From assembly GCA_002633005.1 (NCBI GenBank), contig NMRA01000796.1:100715-141780 (forward strand): a stretch of 41,066 nucleotides of DNA, given 5' to 3'. This DNA comes from Phoronis australis. Taxonomy: Eukaryota; Phoronida; Phoronidae. Each line of letters starts with the position of its first letter. Position 1 is the first letter of the stretch. The notes under the pieces are model-generated. The model was not told the origin of the DNA. It searched no databases and saw only the letters and a program-made list of their open reading frames with translations. This document shows, piece after piece, positions 30,944-40,986 of this stretch. The position numbers and the translations under genes are program-made.

Positions 30944-31800
30944 AATAACTTTGCCTTCCTACGGGCCTGAGATGGCGCTGGCTGTTCGTCCTAGTCGCCA
31001 TGTTCCTTTTGTCTATAAGTCCATTGTTAAATTAGAGGTGAGATTTCCTCATTCATAGTAGCCTTACTACATCTCTAACGTTGTTAATTCATTATAATCA
31101 CACCTCATATATCAGCCATCTATTATTTACTCCCAGTTTCTGCTCTTTCATGTTGCGATCATTCGTAGTGTACTGACACCAAAAAACATTAAAGAAATGC
31201 TTGCGAGATATTCTCTAATTAGGTGGCACTGAACAGTTAGGCTGCGGCCGCGGTCAATTTGCAGTGCCAAAATATTAAAATCTAGGGGTAGGCCAGGCTT
31301 GGGGGCATTTTTAGTTAGGTATTGTATGTAGACCAAGTGAATGTGGTTTGTTTGTATTTGTGAACATGCTGAGAATGAAAAAGGCCACTTTCTCGGCTGC
31401 AGTTGCACTCTTCTTCAAGACAGTGGCCCCCGGTTGCACTCAATTGTGCACTGCTGTGTAGCAACTGCGAAATTGGCCGTTATTTCAGGTAGCCCTCAAA
31501 CAAGCCAGATTTGCAAAAAAATAGTTGGTTGAGAGTACTTTTGGACCACAGAATTGGTAGGAAATTTGCTTTCGGAATCTAATGTTGGCTTTAGTCGAGC
31601 GTTGGCAGGGAAGTGGTGGTTTGGGGGTGAAAAGTGCCGATTTTGCATTTTTGCCCTTATTTTGCTTAGTCATGCTAGCTTGGTTTTCACTGGAAGTGAA
31701 AGGGTCAAAAATACAAGAGAGGATATAGTTTCTTGATCACATTTGATTTAGGCCAGAACAGAAGCACGAACATTAAAATTAGCGCGTAAGTAAATAAGGA
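30944..31800. other. Unassigned spacer
   Basis: No recognisable gene or repeat copy until the inverted repeat of the Penelope-like element. Confidence 0.4.
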
Positions 31801-31834
31801 CGGTTTATTGCTCTAAGCCATTCTCAAGGAAACA
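31801..31834 (-). repeat. Terminal inverted repeat of the Penelope-like element, left
   Basis: On the minus strand TGTTTCCTTGAGAATGG is followed by CTTAGAGCAATAAACCG; it matches 32222-32255 with two C/T differences. Confidence 0.85.
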
Positions 31835-31851
31835 AGAGACTTAAAACACCG

Positions 31852-32160
31852 TTGAGTAATTCTCAAAGAAGTCATGTTGTGTACCAACTCAACTACAGTG
31901 GCTGTGAACAGTTTTGTATTGGAATGACGAACAGGATTCTTAGCATCAGAGTAAAAGAACACTGTAAAGACACACACAGTGCTGTTCTCAATCATTCCTT
32001 GACAACTGGTCACACTATAGATTGCTCTGGTGTTCAGATCCTAGACAAGGATAATGCCACCCTCAGGCTCCTCATAAAGGAGGCTATGCTTATACGGTTG
32101 AACCATGGTGAGCGTTACCTAAACAGAAACATTGGTTCATTTGAGCTCCAATTGTTTTGA
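31852..32160 (+). pseudogene. GIY-YIG endonuclease domain of a Penelope-like element
   Basis: 'SHVVYQLNYSGCEQFCIGMTNRILSIRVKEH' is the GIY-YIG core: VVY supplies the first motif, CIG stands for YIG, and the Arg in 'RVKEH' is the expected catalytic Arg region. 'HSAVLNHSLTTGHTID' and 'LLIKEAMLIRL' (with the metal-binding Glu) follow, and 'YLNRNIGSFEL' is the C-terminal Asn block. The frame is open upstream into the left inverted repeat ('KTPLSNSQ'), so the ATG is internal. YIG-to-CIG would probably weaken activity. In the intact element the domain nicks target DNA for integration. Confidence 0.85.
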
Positions 32161-32221
32161 TTGCTGGTCTCTCCGCCTAACTATGCACTTTGACGTGTAC
32201 CTGTACAGTCTCTTCTCTACC

Positions 32222-32255
32222 TGTTTCCTTGAGAATGGTTTAGAGTAATAAACCG
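32222..32255 (+). repeat. Terminal inverted repeat of the Penelope-like element, right, with hairpin
   Basis: It contains a perfect six-base stem GGTTTA-GAGTAA-TAAACC followed directly by GAAACG. The stem plus GAAAC resembles stem II and the GAAA box of hammerhead ribozymes reported in Penelope-like termini, but the expected CUGANGA box before the stem reads TTGAGAAT here. Confidence 0.8.
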
Positions 32256-32344
32256 AAACGTTGGATGAATATGTCGATATAGTTTCTGTGCTCATATGTA
32301 GGGCTTGTGATGTGAAATGACACAAAACTTTTCTTTATTTGCAT

Positions 32345-32714
32345 ACAGTTTTTGAGAGTGAAGAAAGGGTGAAGAGTCCATTGACGTGTGTTCTGATAGG
32401 CAAACCCCTGTGAGAACTGTTCTGTGCCTCCTTACAACCTGTGAGATCACGAGTCATGTAGCAGTTGTGTGTGTCGAGTGGAGCAGTGACGGCTTAACTT
32501 GCTTCTCAGGGCTCACACGCTGACGTCACTGATAGCGTGGGTGGGTCTCGCACTACAACGGCGGTTTTCATGTATCGTTGGCTCAATGGGTGAACGTTAC
32601 TGTTATGTGCGTAAGTTAATTCATGTAACAGGCACAAAGTAGTTATTTGCGGCGTAAAGTAATTTTGCTTTCCATTGCCTGCTGTCAGTCTCGATTCTGT
32701 GGCTTTGAGATGTG
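32345..32714. other. Unassigned spacer
   Basis: No recognised features between the Penelope-like fragment and the foldback repeat. Confidence 0.4.
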
Positions 32715-33070
32715 GCCCCTCGGGGCCTAATCCCTTTGGAACAACTTGGGGTATTTTTGTAGCCTCAGCTTTTTCCTTGGAGATGGATTTAATCTGCTTG
32801 ACTTTCAAACTGGAGAATGATTAGCCATAATGACCAAAGCTGAGCATGCCCCAAAAATATTCACCTCCAAGGGCATCCGAAACACCTCGAGTATTTTCGT
32901 AACCTCAAATTTCACTTAAAGGTGAACTCTATCTTCGCGTGTGCGACCTTCAGTCAACCTGTTATTCTCAAAAATGAATGTCACGTGACTTGTCTTATTT
33001 TTGAAGTCTGCACATCCCCGAGAGGATCTATGAGGCTCCGAAAATACCCGAAGTGTTCCGAAGGGAAATT
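32715..33070. repeat. Foldback-type dispersed repeat, copy 2
   Basis: Same-strand homologue of 6020-6320. Internally, ACACCTCGAGTATTTTCG(T)AACCTCA (about 32881-32907) is a near-perfect inverted repeat of 33028-33056 (TGAGGCTCCGAAAATACCCGAAGTGTT), giving a long potential hairpin with a loop of about 120 nt. A further related half-unit (CTTGGGGTATTTTTGTAGCCTCA) lies at about 32747. No coding capacity. Confidence 0.75.
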
Positions 33071-35144
33071 ACGCAAAAACTCAAGATGTTCCGGATGTCC
33101 CGCGGGGACATTTGTAGCTATGCAAATACCCGTGATGTTCTGGATGTTCTTATTGTAGATACAAACATACTCGAGAGGTGTCCGAATGGGTCCCAAGCTT
33201 TAAATTTATGAATAATCTAGTACTTGGGGAATCCCCACCTATTTAGACAGTGACTCAATAAAGACCCATGACTGGTACCCAAACTAACAAAGGTTTGTGG
33301 TCTGAGGTTGGGAGGTCAATGAAAATGTAGCCTTTTCGTGGTTTTGTTCCAAAAGCCCATCCGTTTTATGAGAGTTAATTCTACAACTTTACATTTTCGT
33401 TTTTGGACAGCTTTCTTTTTCACCCATTCAGCTTGAAAAAGTGCTCAGAGATCTTGTGTTGTCAAAAATGAGTGCCTAGATATCAAAGTTTTAAAAATAA
33501 ATATATCATTTTGAGAACCTTTCTGCAGTAGGAAAAAGATGCCCTTTGCAGTGTTTTTAACTCCCAAAGTGAAACCTGTTGTATTAATGACAAAGGTTTT
33601 ATTTGGTAGGTATTTGTTTTGGATTGAAAAGGCACCATTTTGAAAAATCACCCAGCTAAGTGTTCCAGTAGAAACCGTTCGTGTGAGTACCCCTTGGGAA
33701 AGGTTTAAGGAGGAAACTCTGAAAGCCCAAGGAGGGTGAAATGAACCCTATCCCTAGCCCAAACAATGTGCGTTGAACATCTTGGGAAGTACATAAGCGT
33801 TGTTTTTACTATGTGCCGCTCAGGTGGTGTTTTTCTGGCTTCCAGATTCCCTTTGATATGAACCCTACTTCTGTGGAAAAGACTAACTTTTTATCCGACC
33901 AACTTACCTCTGTATAACTGGTCTCAACTTGTTCCTTAGTGGCATCGGAAGAACTCAAACTTTATGCTCGAAGCGATGTTTGGTGCACCTCGACCCGCCT
34001 GGTCAAGACAATTTATTGAGGCACGTCTTAAACAATAACAAACCATCAGAGATCACATCTAATCTCAGTAATGTACAGCATGAGACCAATCTCATAATGG
34101 TATAAGATGATCTAGACAGAGTCTGGATTTACAGCAGCTTTAAAAATGGTTCACTTTGTGGACTAAGGAACTTAAATTTAGTACAGATTTTTTTATTTTC
34201 CATGGTGTATTTAAAAGCTTTTTGGGTTAACAGATTCTAGCCGTCTTCTGAAATGGTTTAAAACCCTGAAAAAGGATTATATTCTATGAATACTCCTGTA
34301 CAAACGGGTGAGACTGGCCTTTTCAGCGAAGCGTTCATCAAATGAAAACCTTTTCATAGTTTTGGATTTCTCAAAAGGTGGGTACATATTCCGATTTTTA
34401 GCACTTGGCCTCTTCAAAACTAGCAGAGTGAACTCTGCATCAAAAGGTACTTGCAAATCGAGTCTGAAAGGCTAAGGCTTAAAGATCCATTTTATGTTTT
34501 GCATAAAGAAGTGATGGAAATTCTAACAATAATGGCTGATAAACAACTAAACAAATTTAAATGAAGAATCCTTGCATGCGATTGTTCTTCTAGACTTTGG
34601 TGGCTAACATAAAATGTTTACGTTAATATTATCTACTTTCTTTTTAAACAATATTCCAGGTGACATACATCTTAGTATTTATCTTGATCATCCCTTTTCA
34701 AAGAGCCCGCGTCTAATCTTTTCACTCCAAGTCTAACTCGAGATTGTTTTTGTCCTTTCCATTCCGCTTTTAGCGAGTTCAATATCGTACTTGACTGCTA
34801 AATTCGAGCTCAAAACTCCAGTAAAAACTTATGATTTCTAGTTAAAACTCGAAATTTTGAGTTCAGACTCAAAATTTTAGCCCAGATGCTGGAACCATTA
34901 AGTGCCAGCCGTTATGTACTCAAAAGACAACTATCTTGAATTCACACAAAAGTAGAATAGAAAACGACAAAAATATTCTTGAGTAAAAGATTAGACCCAG
35001 GGCCCAGGTGTTACTTTCACTATGCTCTACACGCTCACAAGGCAGTGAATGTACAACTTCGAATCGCATTCGTGTCTTTATTCCTTTGTTGTATCCCCCA
35101 ACACCACTGGTGTAGCCAGTATACTGTAGGTGAGGTCACGCAGT
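33071..35144. other. Unassigned spacer
   Basis: Two kilobases without a recognisable gene, LINE motif or repeat copy. A short low-complexity stretch rich in AACTC/AAAATTTT occurs at about 34730-34890. Confidence 0.4.
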
Positions 35145-36300
35145 CCCTGGTATAGTGCCTTTGGGGCTGTTTCAAAATGCCTAGTTGAAACACGACCGGT
35201 AGTCCACTTTCTGGTGGCTGGGGTAAAGGATAGTGTGTCCCAAAAATGAACACACTTCCTGAACTCTTGGAGTTCAAATTCAGTTTCCGTGGATCACTGA
35301 GATTCTGCGAGGGCCTACTGCATGGTTACATCTCATTTTTAAGGTGGGTAAGTCAGTCACGACGTGCACGCGAATCAGGACAAGCAATCAATTCAGTTTT
35401 GAAAAATAAAAAATCATCGCTCTATACTATTGGAAACTAAAAGCATCTAGGAAGTGCAAAAACAACCTTTCCAGGCAATGAGTTTAATTTTATTTAATTA
35501 AGGGTTTTTAAAACGTTTTTTCTATCTACGGTTTGTGAGTCCGAATTTCATCAATGTCTGGGGTTATTTTAGATACGCAAAAATCGTCTATAAGTGTACT
35601 TTACTGTTTTCCAACATTAGGCTGCAATTAAATTCACTGACACATATTCAGTTCTAATAAGATTAGCTTCTAATTGTCAAAAATTTTCTATGAATCTATC
35701 GGTTTTCGTAAATACATAAACAAGTAAATCAGAAACCAACGAATTTGTTTATCAAAACGGAATGTTATAAGCAATTTCCGCATGCATTCTTGCGGACTTT
35801 CGACGGGTAACCGTTGAAATATGTGAGATGGGGCATTCGTATTAAGGTGTATTTTTGCTCATTTCAAGGGTACCTGTAACGGTTCACGAGGTAAGCTCGA
35901 ACTCCACTGACAAAAAAAAACGTTGAAATCTTTGTTTATGATTGCGAGAGTTCTTTGAGTACCCATTTCGACATGTACACGCTCATTACGAATAGTAGCC
36001 TAGACAGAAGTGTTTTCCACAAGTGGGGATTCCTTACAAACAACTCATAGTAACCATCGTCAAAAGAGATACTATTCTTGTGATACTACCGGTAACAGTA
36101 ACATCATTTTATAACTAACCATCTGAAATTAGTACTTTTGTGTAATTCAGTCACAAATAGTGGTGTTCACGTTTTTCAAAATTCCACCCTTCCCCATTTT
36201 TGGTTGTTTGGGTCGAAGGGCTGTGCTGTGCACGATTTTTGGGTTTTTTTTAATGAAGTTGGAGTCTCAACTTCCATCGTGAATACTTGGTAGTGTCGGA
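35145..36300 (+). mobile_element. Unknown interspersed repeat family, copy B
   Basis: Aligns with the reverse complement of copy A (28432-30362) from GTCCCTGGTATAGTGCC at the left end to TAGTGTCGGATTT at the right. Part of it (about 35540-36090) is repeated again in direct orientation at 36780-37275. No protein signature apart from the short frame shared with copy A. Confidence 0.8.
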
Positions 36301-36514
36301 TTTTCATGTATACAGGGACGAAGGGACATTTCCCCCGAGCTGCTCCACCGAGAGAGGGTACCGTCTGAAACGGGACACCTTAAGATGAAAGGCTAAACAT
36401 CACGAAGCTTGGAAAAAAAGAGTGACATTTCATTCCACCGTCGTGTGGTCCCAAAACGATGCACGGAGTGACCTCCTTCAACATGAAAGCCGGTTGCACG
36501 ATTCCACAAAAAAC

Positions 36515-36660
36515 AGGAAAATAGAGGTAACCGATTCCAACACTTAAGCATTGGCATTTTTTACAAGATAAGCTTTTAATTGTTAAAAATCATCTATCAA
36601 TCAGTTGATTTCCGTAGATACATAAACATGTAAATCAGATTTCAACAATCGATTCCATGA
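36515..36660 (+). repeat. Fragments of the same repeat family between copies B and C
   Basis: 36515-36546 matches the distal end of copy A (ACAGGAAAATAGAGGTAA and GATTCCAACA). 36565-36660 matches the TTCTAATTGT…TAGATACATAAACA(T/A)GTAAATCAGA part of copies A and B. Confidence 0.65.
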
Positions 36661-36779
36661 GCAATGCGTTTACCTTGATTTAATGACTCAATTCCTTTTT
36701 GATCTCCTGTTTGTGAGTTTAAATGTACCTAAGTCAAAAACCAATTGCATTTATTGCTATTTCAATTGTGAGCATATTT

Positions 36780-37275
36780 TTGGTCACTGTCCGAATTTCA
36801 TCAATGACTTTGAGAGTTGTTTTAGATGGACAAAAATCGTCTAAGTGTACTTTACTATTTCGGGATCGGATTATAGAGTTTTTCCAACTTCAGACTGCAA
36901 ATGAATTCACTGAAACATCATCAAAACTTGCAAGATTAGCTTATATTTTCAAAAATAGTCTAAATACATAAACATGCAAATCAGAAACCAACGAATTGGT
37001 TTATGAAAACGGAATGTTATAAGCAATTTCCGCCGGTATGCTCGCAGTAACCGGGGGAACATGGAAAATGGGGCATTCGTATAATAAGGTAGTTTTGCTC
37101 ATGTCAGAGGTACCTCAAATTCCAAAAAACGCTGAAATCTTTGTTTATGATTGCCAGAGTACTTTGAGTACCCCCGTTCGACATACAAACGGTCATCACA
37201 AATCGTAGCCCCAATAATGTTTTCGACACGTGAGAATTACTTACAACGATCTTCAAAAGAAATACTATTCTAATT
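36780..37275 (+). repeat. Unknown interspersed repeat family, copy C (partial)
   Basis: Direct partial repeat of copy B. CCGAATTTCATCAATG, AAAATCGTCTAAGTGTACTTTACT, AAATCAGAAACCAACGAATT, GAAAACGGAATGTTATAAGC and GGGGCATTCGTAT are shared in order. It ends where the LINE relic begins. Confidence 0.75.
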
Positions 37276-37299
37276 TGTGATACTCCTCACTGTCGCAAA

Positions 37300-38200
37300 C
37301 TCGTTCATAAAGTGCAAAAATCAATCAATCAATCCAATTAGAATCACCTTCTCTCTTCATCTCAACTCCATGCATCTTGAAACTCTGTTCAAGTCTTTTG
37401 TACTTCCACATCTAAATTACTGTGACAGCAAACGCAGGCACACTTTCTCAATTAGAAAGATTAGGCCTACAATACCAGGCGGCTTTAGCCATAATAACAG
37501 GAGCATGCAAAGGTTCTAAATAGTCTTAACTGGAGCATATACTAGCAACCCTTCGTAAACTCCACATGTCCATGTATACATTCAAAGTCTCAAAAAACTT
37601 AAACAATTATTCAAACAAAATCCTCTTTGACTCCTACAAAAGATTTAAGACCAGGACTGCGGCAAAGTATTATATACACTATACCGTCTTCTCCCAGCCA
37701 AGACTTCAGGAGATCTACGATATAAAGTTGCACTGACAACTGCAATTCCTTACCATCCAAAATAAAAGAAAACACTTTAATCGTCACTCTCAAAAATAAC
37801 TTTAAACTGCGTACCACTACTCAAGACTTGCCAATTCCATTGACATCATTCCAACTTCCTCGCAACCATGAAATAATCCTACTAGATCAAGATGCGGACT
37901 ATTCCTATTCAACGACAAATTTAGACATAATTTTAATAATAGTTCACCTCTGTGTTCCTGTGTAGTCACCCAGACACATGCTCAAGTTTTCTTTGCTCGC
38001 ACAGTATGCGGGGAGCAGAGGGTACAGCTTTTCCAGACACTCGAACAATACCCCATTGTTCACAAAAAATATTCAGATATTCCTCAAATGTATAACCAAA
38101 CAATTTTTCTAAATGGATGTAAAGAACTCGACCCAAGTGAAAATAAGGTTTTGTTCGACATGACGACGTGCTGGAAATTCATGCCTAAACCCAATTAGAT
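37300..38200 (+). mobile_element. Decayed LINE tail (CR1/L2/RTE-like C-terminus)
   Basis: 'LETLFKSFVLPHLNYCDS' (37374-37425) matches the '..Y.S.V.P.L.YC..' RT-thumb block. 'YQAALAIITGACKGS' in a shifted frame (about 37467-37515) is the '.Q..AA..ITGA..G' block. Near the end 'RCGLFLFNDKFRHNFNNSSPLCSC' (about 37890-37965), 'TQAHV.FACTVCGEQR' and 'FLNGCKELDPSENKVLFD' (about 38107-38160) match the C-terminal zinc-finger tail. Many frameshifts; no target duplication seen. Confidence 0.72.
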
Positions 38201-38552
38201 TTGTTGACTGAAGCGTAAGTTTCAATTATCCCCACTCAATGCCAACACAATAGAGAGCCAACCGGCTGGCATCATAACATTCTCCAATTGAATAGAACTA
38301 CTTGTGACCTTTTCTTTGACCCGGATCTTATATGGAGGACAATAGCCCGGATCTTCATATGGAGGACAATCAGAAACCTCTTGTATGGTAGTAACATTGG
38401 CTCAAAACGTGAATTTTTACGAACTGACACATCCCAATAGGTTGGTTGTACTTACATTGCAAATATTTTAAATGAAATAAAATAATTTAAAAGATAAGCA
38501 ATACATATAATCACACAGTTTTTATTTTTAAAACATACATACAAATACATAT
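38201..38552. other. LINE 3' flank, AT-rich
   Basis: Contains a GGATCTT-CATATGGAGGACAAT duplication (about 38324-38370, two direct copies of CCCGGATCTT…ATATGGAGGACAAT). No gene seen. Confidence 0.5.
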
Positions 38553-38600
38553 GCAGTGGCGGATCTACGGGGGGAGGAGTGTTGGTGGTTTCGACCACAG
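38553..38600. repeat. CAGTGGCGGATC-type element terminus
   Basis: CAGTGGCGGATCTACGGGGGG repeats the terminus seen at 10182 and, in part, at 30706-30858. The opposite end was not found, so the extent is unknown. Confidence 0.5.
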
Positions 38601-39587
38601 GTTGTGGTGCTTAGCGTCTAGTGTGGTAGTGTAGTTAGTAGTATGCTCTGCTTAGTGCTCTGCTTTCAGCTTCCGCCGCTGTTCAGTTCTGACTGTCAGT
38701 ACATAGATTATCCCACAAGCATGCTATTAACATTCCCACTAAATAAGATTGGTCCTAACGACAGTGGTCAAGGTAAACGGTGGGGTTTGGAAAATTGAAC
38801 TAGACCGTATTTATCCACCTTGGCTGAGTCGCGCTCGGCTCACGATCAAAGGGATGCCGCCAAGCTGATCTATTCATCGAGTCACAAGCGAGGATAATTG
38901 GCTTCGCTCATGCAGATATGCTCAGCTGGTTACAATCTAGCTAGCAGACTGTACGTTTTATGGAGAGAGTTTTACGTAGTTTTACTGTAATATTTGAAAA
39001 GAGGAGCGAAAACAAATATGAGTACAACTTTGAATTTTTCAAATCGGCCCAGGATCAGAGATTTTGCAACACAACAACACTCACGATTACTTTCATTTTG
39101 CGCGCACGAATACAAAATATAGGACCCAAGTTATTTAGATTCTGGAACACATGCATTGCAATGTTCAAAATACGTTCATTATGAATCTTACAAGCTGTAA
39201 AACGACGTTGTTTAATTTCATTGTGCTCATTCATTGTCATCGGTCAAATCGGCAATTTCCGAGATGTGACCTGCGGAGTGCGCGTATGTACAAAACACGT
39301 GATTGTTATGTTCCTGAAGAACGAAAATTAAGAAACTTTAGCATGCCGTTATTAATGACAGGGACGCGATAAAACGAATTTGGATTTTGACTATAGTCTT
39401 GATACAGCGAGCTGGCTGACCACTGCGTCAGTGTCTCGATCCGTTAGACCCAGAAATTTCACACAGCCCGGGTAGTTCACCTCGTCCCCAACACGTAGAT
39501 CGATACTTGGGCTATGATAATACTCCACGGTAGAGCTAATGACAGTCGGCCTGTGCACACAAAATCTGTGAGTTAACCAGCACTCAC
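38601..39587. other. Unassigned spacer
   Basis: No recognisable gene. If the minus-strand exon at 39588-39747 is real, its following exons should lie here or beyond, but I could not identify one convincingly. Confidence 0.4.
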
Positions 39588-39747
39588 CTGCACGTTGCAG
39601 CCGTTTAAGTGAATAACAATCTAGTAAACGCCATTTTCTTGCATAATCCTCCGCCTTTTGTAGCAAAAACGTCTGTCGTCGATGACCTACACAGCAACGC
39701 CAGAAATTTGTAACATGCACTACTGCGCATGCGCTAAATCTTGCCAT
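39588..39747 (-). CDS. Candidate first coding exon, basic N-terminus, possibly mitochondrial
   Basis: ATG at 39747 opens 53 codons plus one base, ending at a consensus donor CAG|GTGAGT (39582-39590 on the plus strand as CACTCACCTG). The peptide starts MARFSACAVVHVTNFWRCCV, continues GHRRQTFLLQ and has no acidic residue in its first 31 positions, as mitochondrial presequences do. An NRF-1-like palindrome overlaps the start region. The same frame stays open upstream and downstream (39391-39864), which weakens the case for a discrete exon. Family unknown. Confidence 0.28.
39724..39734. promoter_or_regulatory. NRF-1-like palindrome TGCGCATGCGC
   Basis: It matches the consensus YGCGCAYGCGCR at 11 of 12 positions. 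NRF-1 sites lie near starts of housekeeping and nuclear-encoded mitochondrial genes in animals. It sits just inside the candidate minus-strand first exon. Confidence 0.4.
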
Positions 39748-39881
39748 CAGCCCTCCATAAGAAATACACAAAAACAGGCAGGAATTTATAAGTGAGGGGA
39801 GATAACTACACAATTTGCCGATAGCCTGTCGCATAGAGTGTATGTTAAGACTTGTTACTGCCAAATATCAGCCTCATTAGT

Positions 39882-40109
39882 GAAAATTTTTTCCACGTCT
39901 CTTGAAGTTTGAAATTTGCCCCGTTCAGGCCTATGTTAACAATCGTCCGGAAGCCAATATTTGAGCGCATAGCTCATTTTTAAGTCAAGTTTGTGGCTGA
40001 ATTCATTATGTCAGCGGATTTGTCGATAGCCTAGGTGACTGCCAGGAGTACGCAGAGGTTTCTTATCCAAACTTCATGCTGTTTTTCGAAAATTTTTCCA
40101 CGTCTCTTG
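39882..40109. repeat. Pair of 20-bp direct repeats about 205 bp apart
   Basis: GAAAATTTTTTCCACGTCTCTTG (39882-39904) and GAAAATTTTTCCACGTCTCTTG (about 40088-40109) differ by one T. They bracket about 180 bp with no coding motif. This could be a target-site duplication of an insertion or a local tandem duplication remnant. Confidence 0.6.
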
Positions 40110-40986
40110 TGTTCAGAAAATGGATCCACGGCTCTGGCTGTCTTGCAATGAAATTTGCATTCTGTCGATTAGAGATTACCTCAGAATTGGTAAGAAACTG
40201 TTATGTTCATTTTCTCATCGGGTATGAATTTAGAAATACTTTCAAAGTTTTTAAAAAAGGCGGATTTTATACAGTTTTATGTAACTATGTTTCGCCTGTG
40301 AGTAGTTGATACTAGTTATCTTCAAAATGTTTCTTCGTTTTTTGTAATCCTTAGTACGTTGTCCTTCGTCTTAATTCAATACTGTTACATTGGAGTGGAT
40401 TCCGGACACAAATATGTATTAATCACCTGAAGATTAATAAAAAGCGCTTTGGCAGCCCGCTTTAAGCCAAGTGCAAGCACACGAGGCTGGCTGGCGTTCA
40501 GTTCACTTTTGTTGTGGTTATGTGTACAAGTTAACAGAGAGCTGCGACCGGTGACCCAGCTAGCACTGTCATAGTGTAGACTGTGGAATTCCAGAAACTC
40601 CAAATACTGTTATTGTAAACTTGACAAGTATTGCTCTGCAGACTAGTGACTTCAGCTCACGCTGCTAGCGCCCAAGCTTCCTGACCTTTAACCTTACTAT
40701 GCGTTGTTACGATTGGTTAGCGACATGGCGCTAAGCGTCACCTAGCGGATCAAGAATGTTACAAATTTTCTGGCGTTGGCACGCTCACTCGGGAGCGGGA
40801 CAAGGGAGCGGGACAATGTCGACGAGCCAATCCAGGTATGCAGCAAGGACATCTGTTGTCGAAAATCATAATTCTATTTTTGGAGTGCAGGGATTCCCAA
40901 ACACTCTTCTACAGAGAAGATACGAAAGACAAAAGCGCGCGGCTACCAAAATTTGATCAGCTGGACGTTAAGACTTATTTTGTGCA
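40110..40986. other. Spacer and putative 5' region of the gene at the right edge
   Basis: Contains an inverted CCAAT box (ATTGG in GCGTTGTTACGATTGGTTAG, about 40710-40719) and a less AT-rich stretch with several CpGs (40760-40830), compatible with a promoter or 5' UTR for the ATG at 40987. A GTATGC donor after ATGTCGACGAGCCAATCCAG (40815-40834) may end a non-coding or alternative first exon. Confidence 0.35.

Larger units (their letters stand above)
31801..32340 (+). mobile_element. Penelope-like element fragment: GIY-YIG endonuclease between inverted repeats
   Basis: A GIY-YIG domain frame (31852-32160) is bracketed by 34-nt inverted repeats (31801-31834 and 32222-32255; two mismatches). 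Penelope-like elements encode RT plus a C-terminal GIY-YIG nuclease and carry long terminal repeats that may be inverted. The right repeat continues ATAAACCGAAACGTTGG, wording common at Penelope-like termini. The RT is missing, so this is a 5'-truncated copy. The left inverted repeat directly abuts the truncation point, consistent with the rearranged termini typical of this group. Confidence 0.78.

Noticed and set aside
30771-31058. Two overlapping Gly/Pro-rich ORFs across the N
   Set aside because: They are created by the homopolymer G/C junction and contain an undefined residue.
40756-40956. Plus-strand 66-codon ORF near the right edge as a gene
   Set aside because: A spliced alternative and the ATG at 40987 explain the region better; the frame itself has no family signal.
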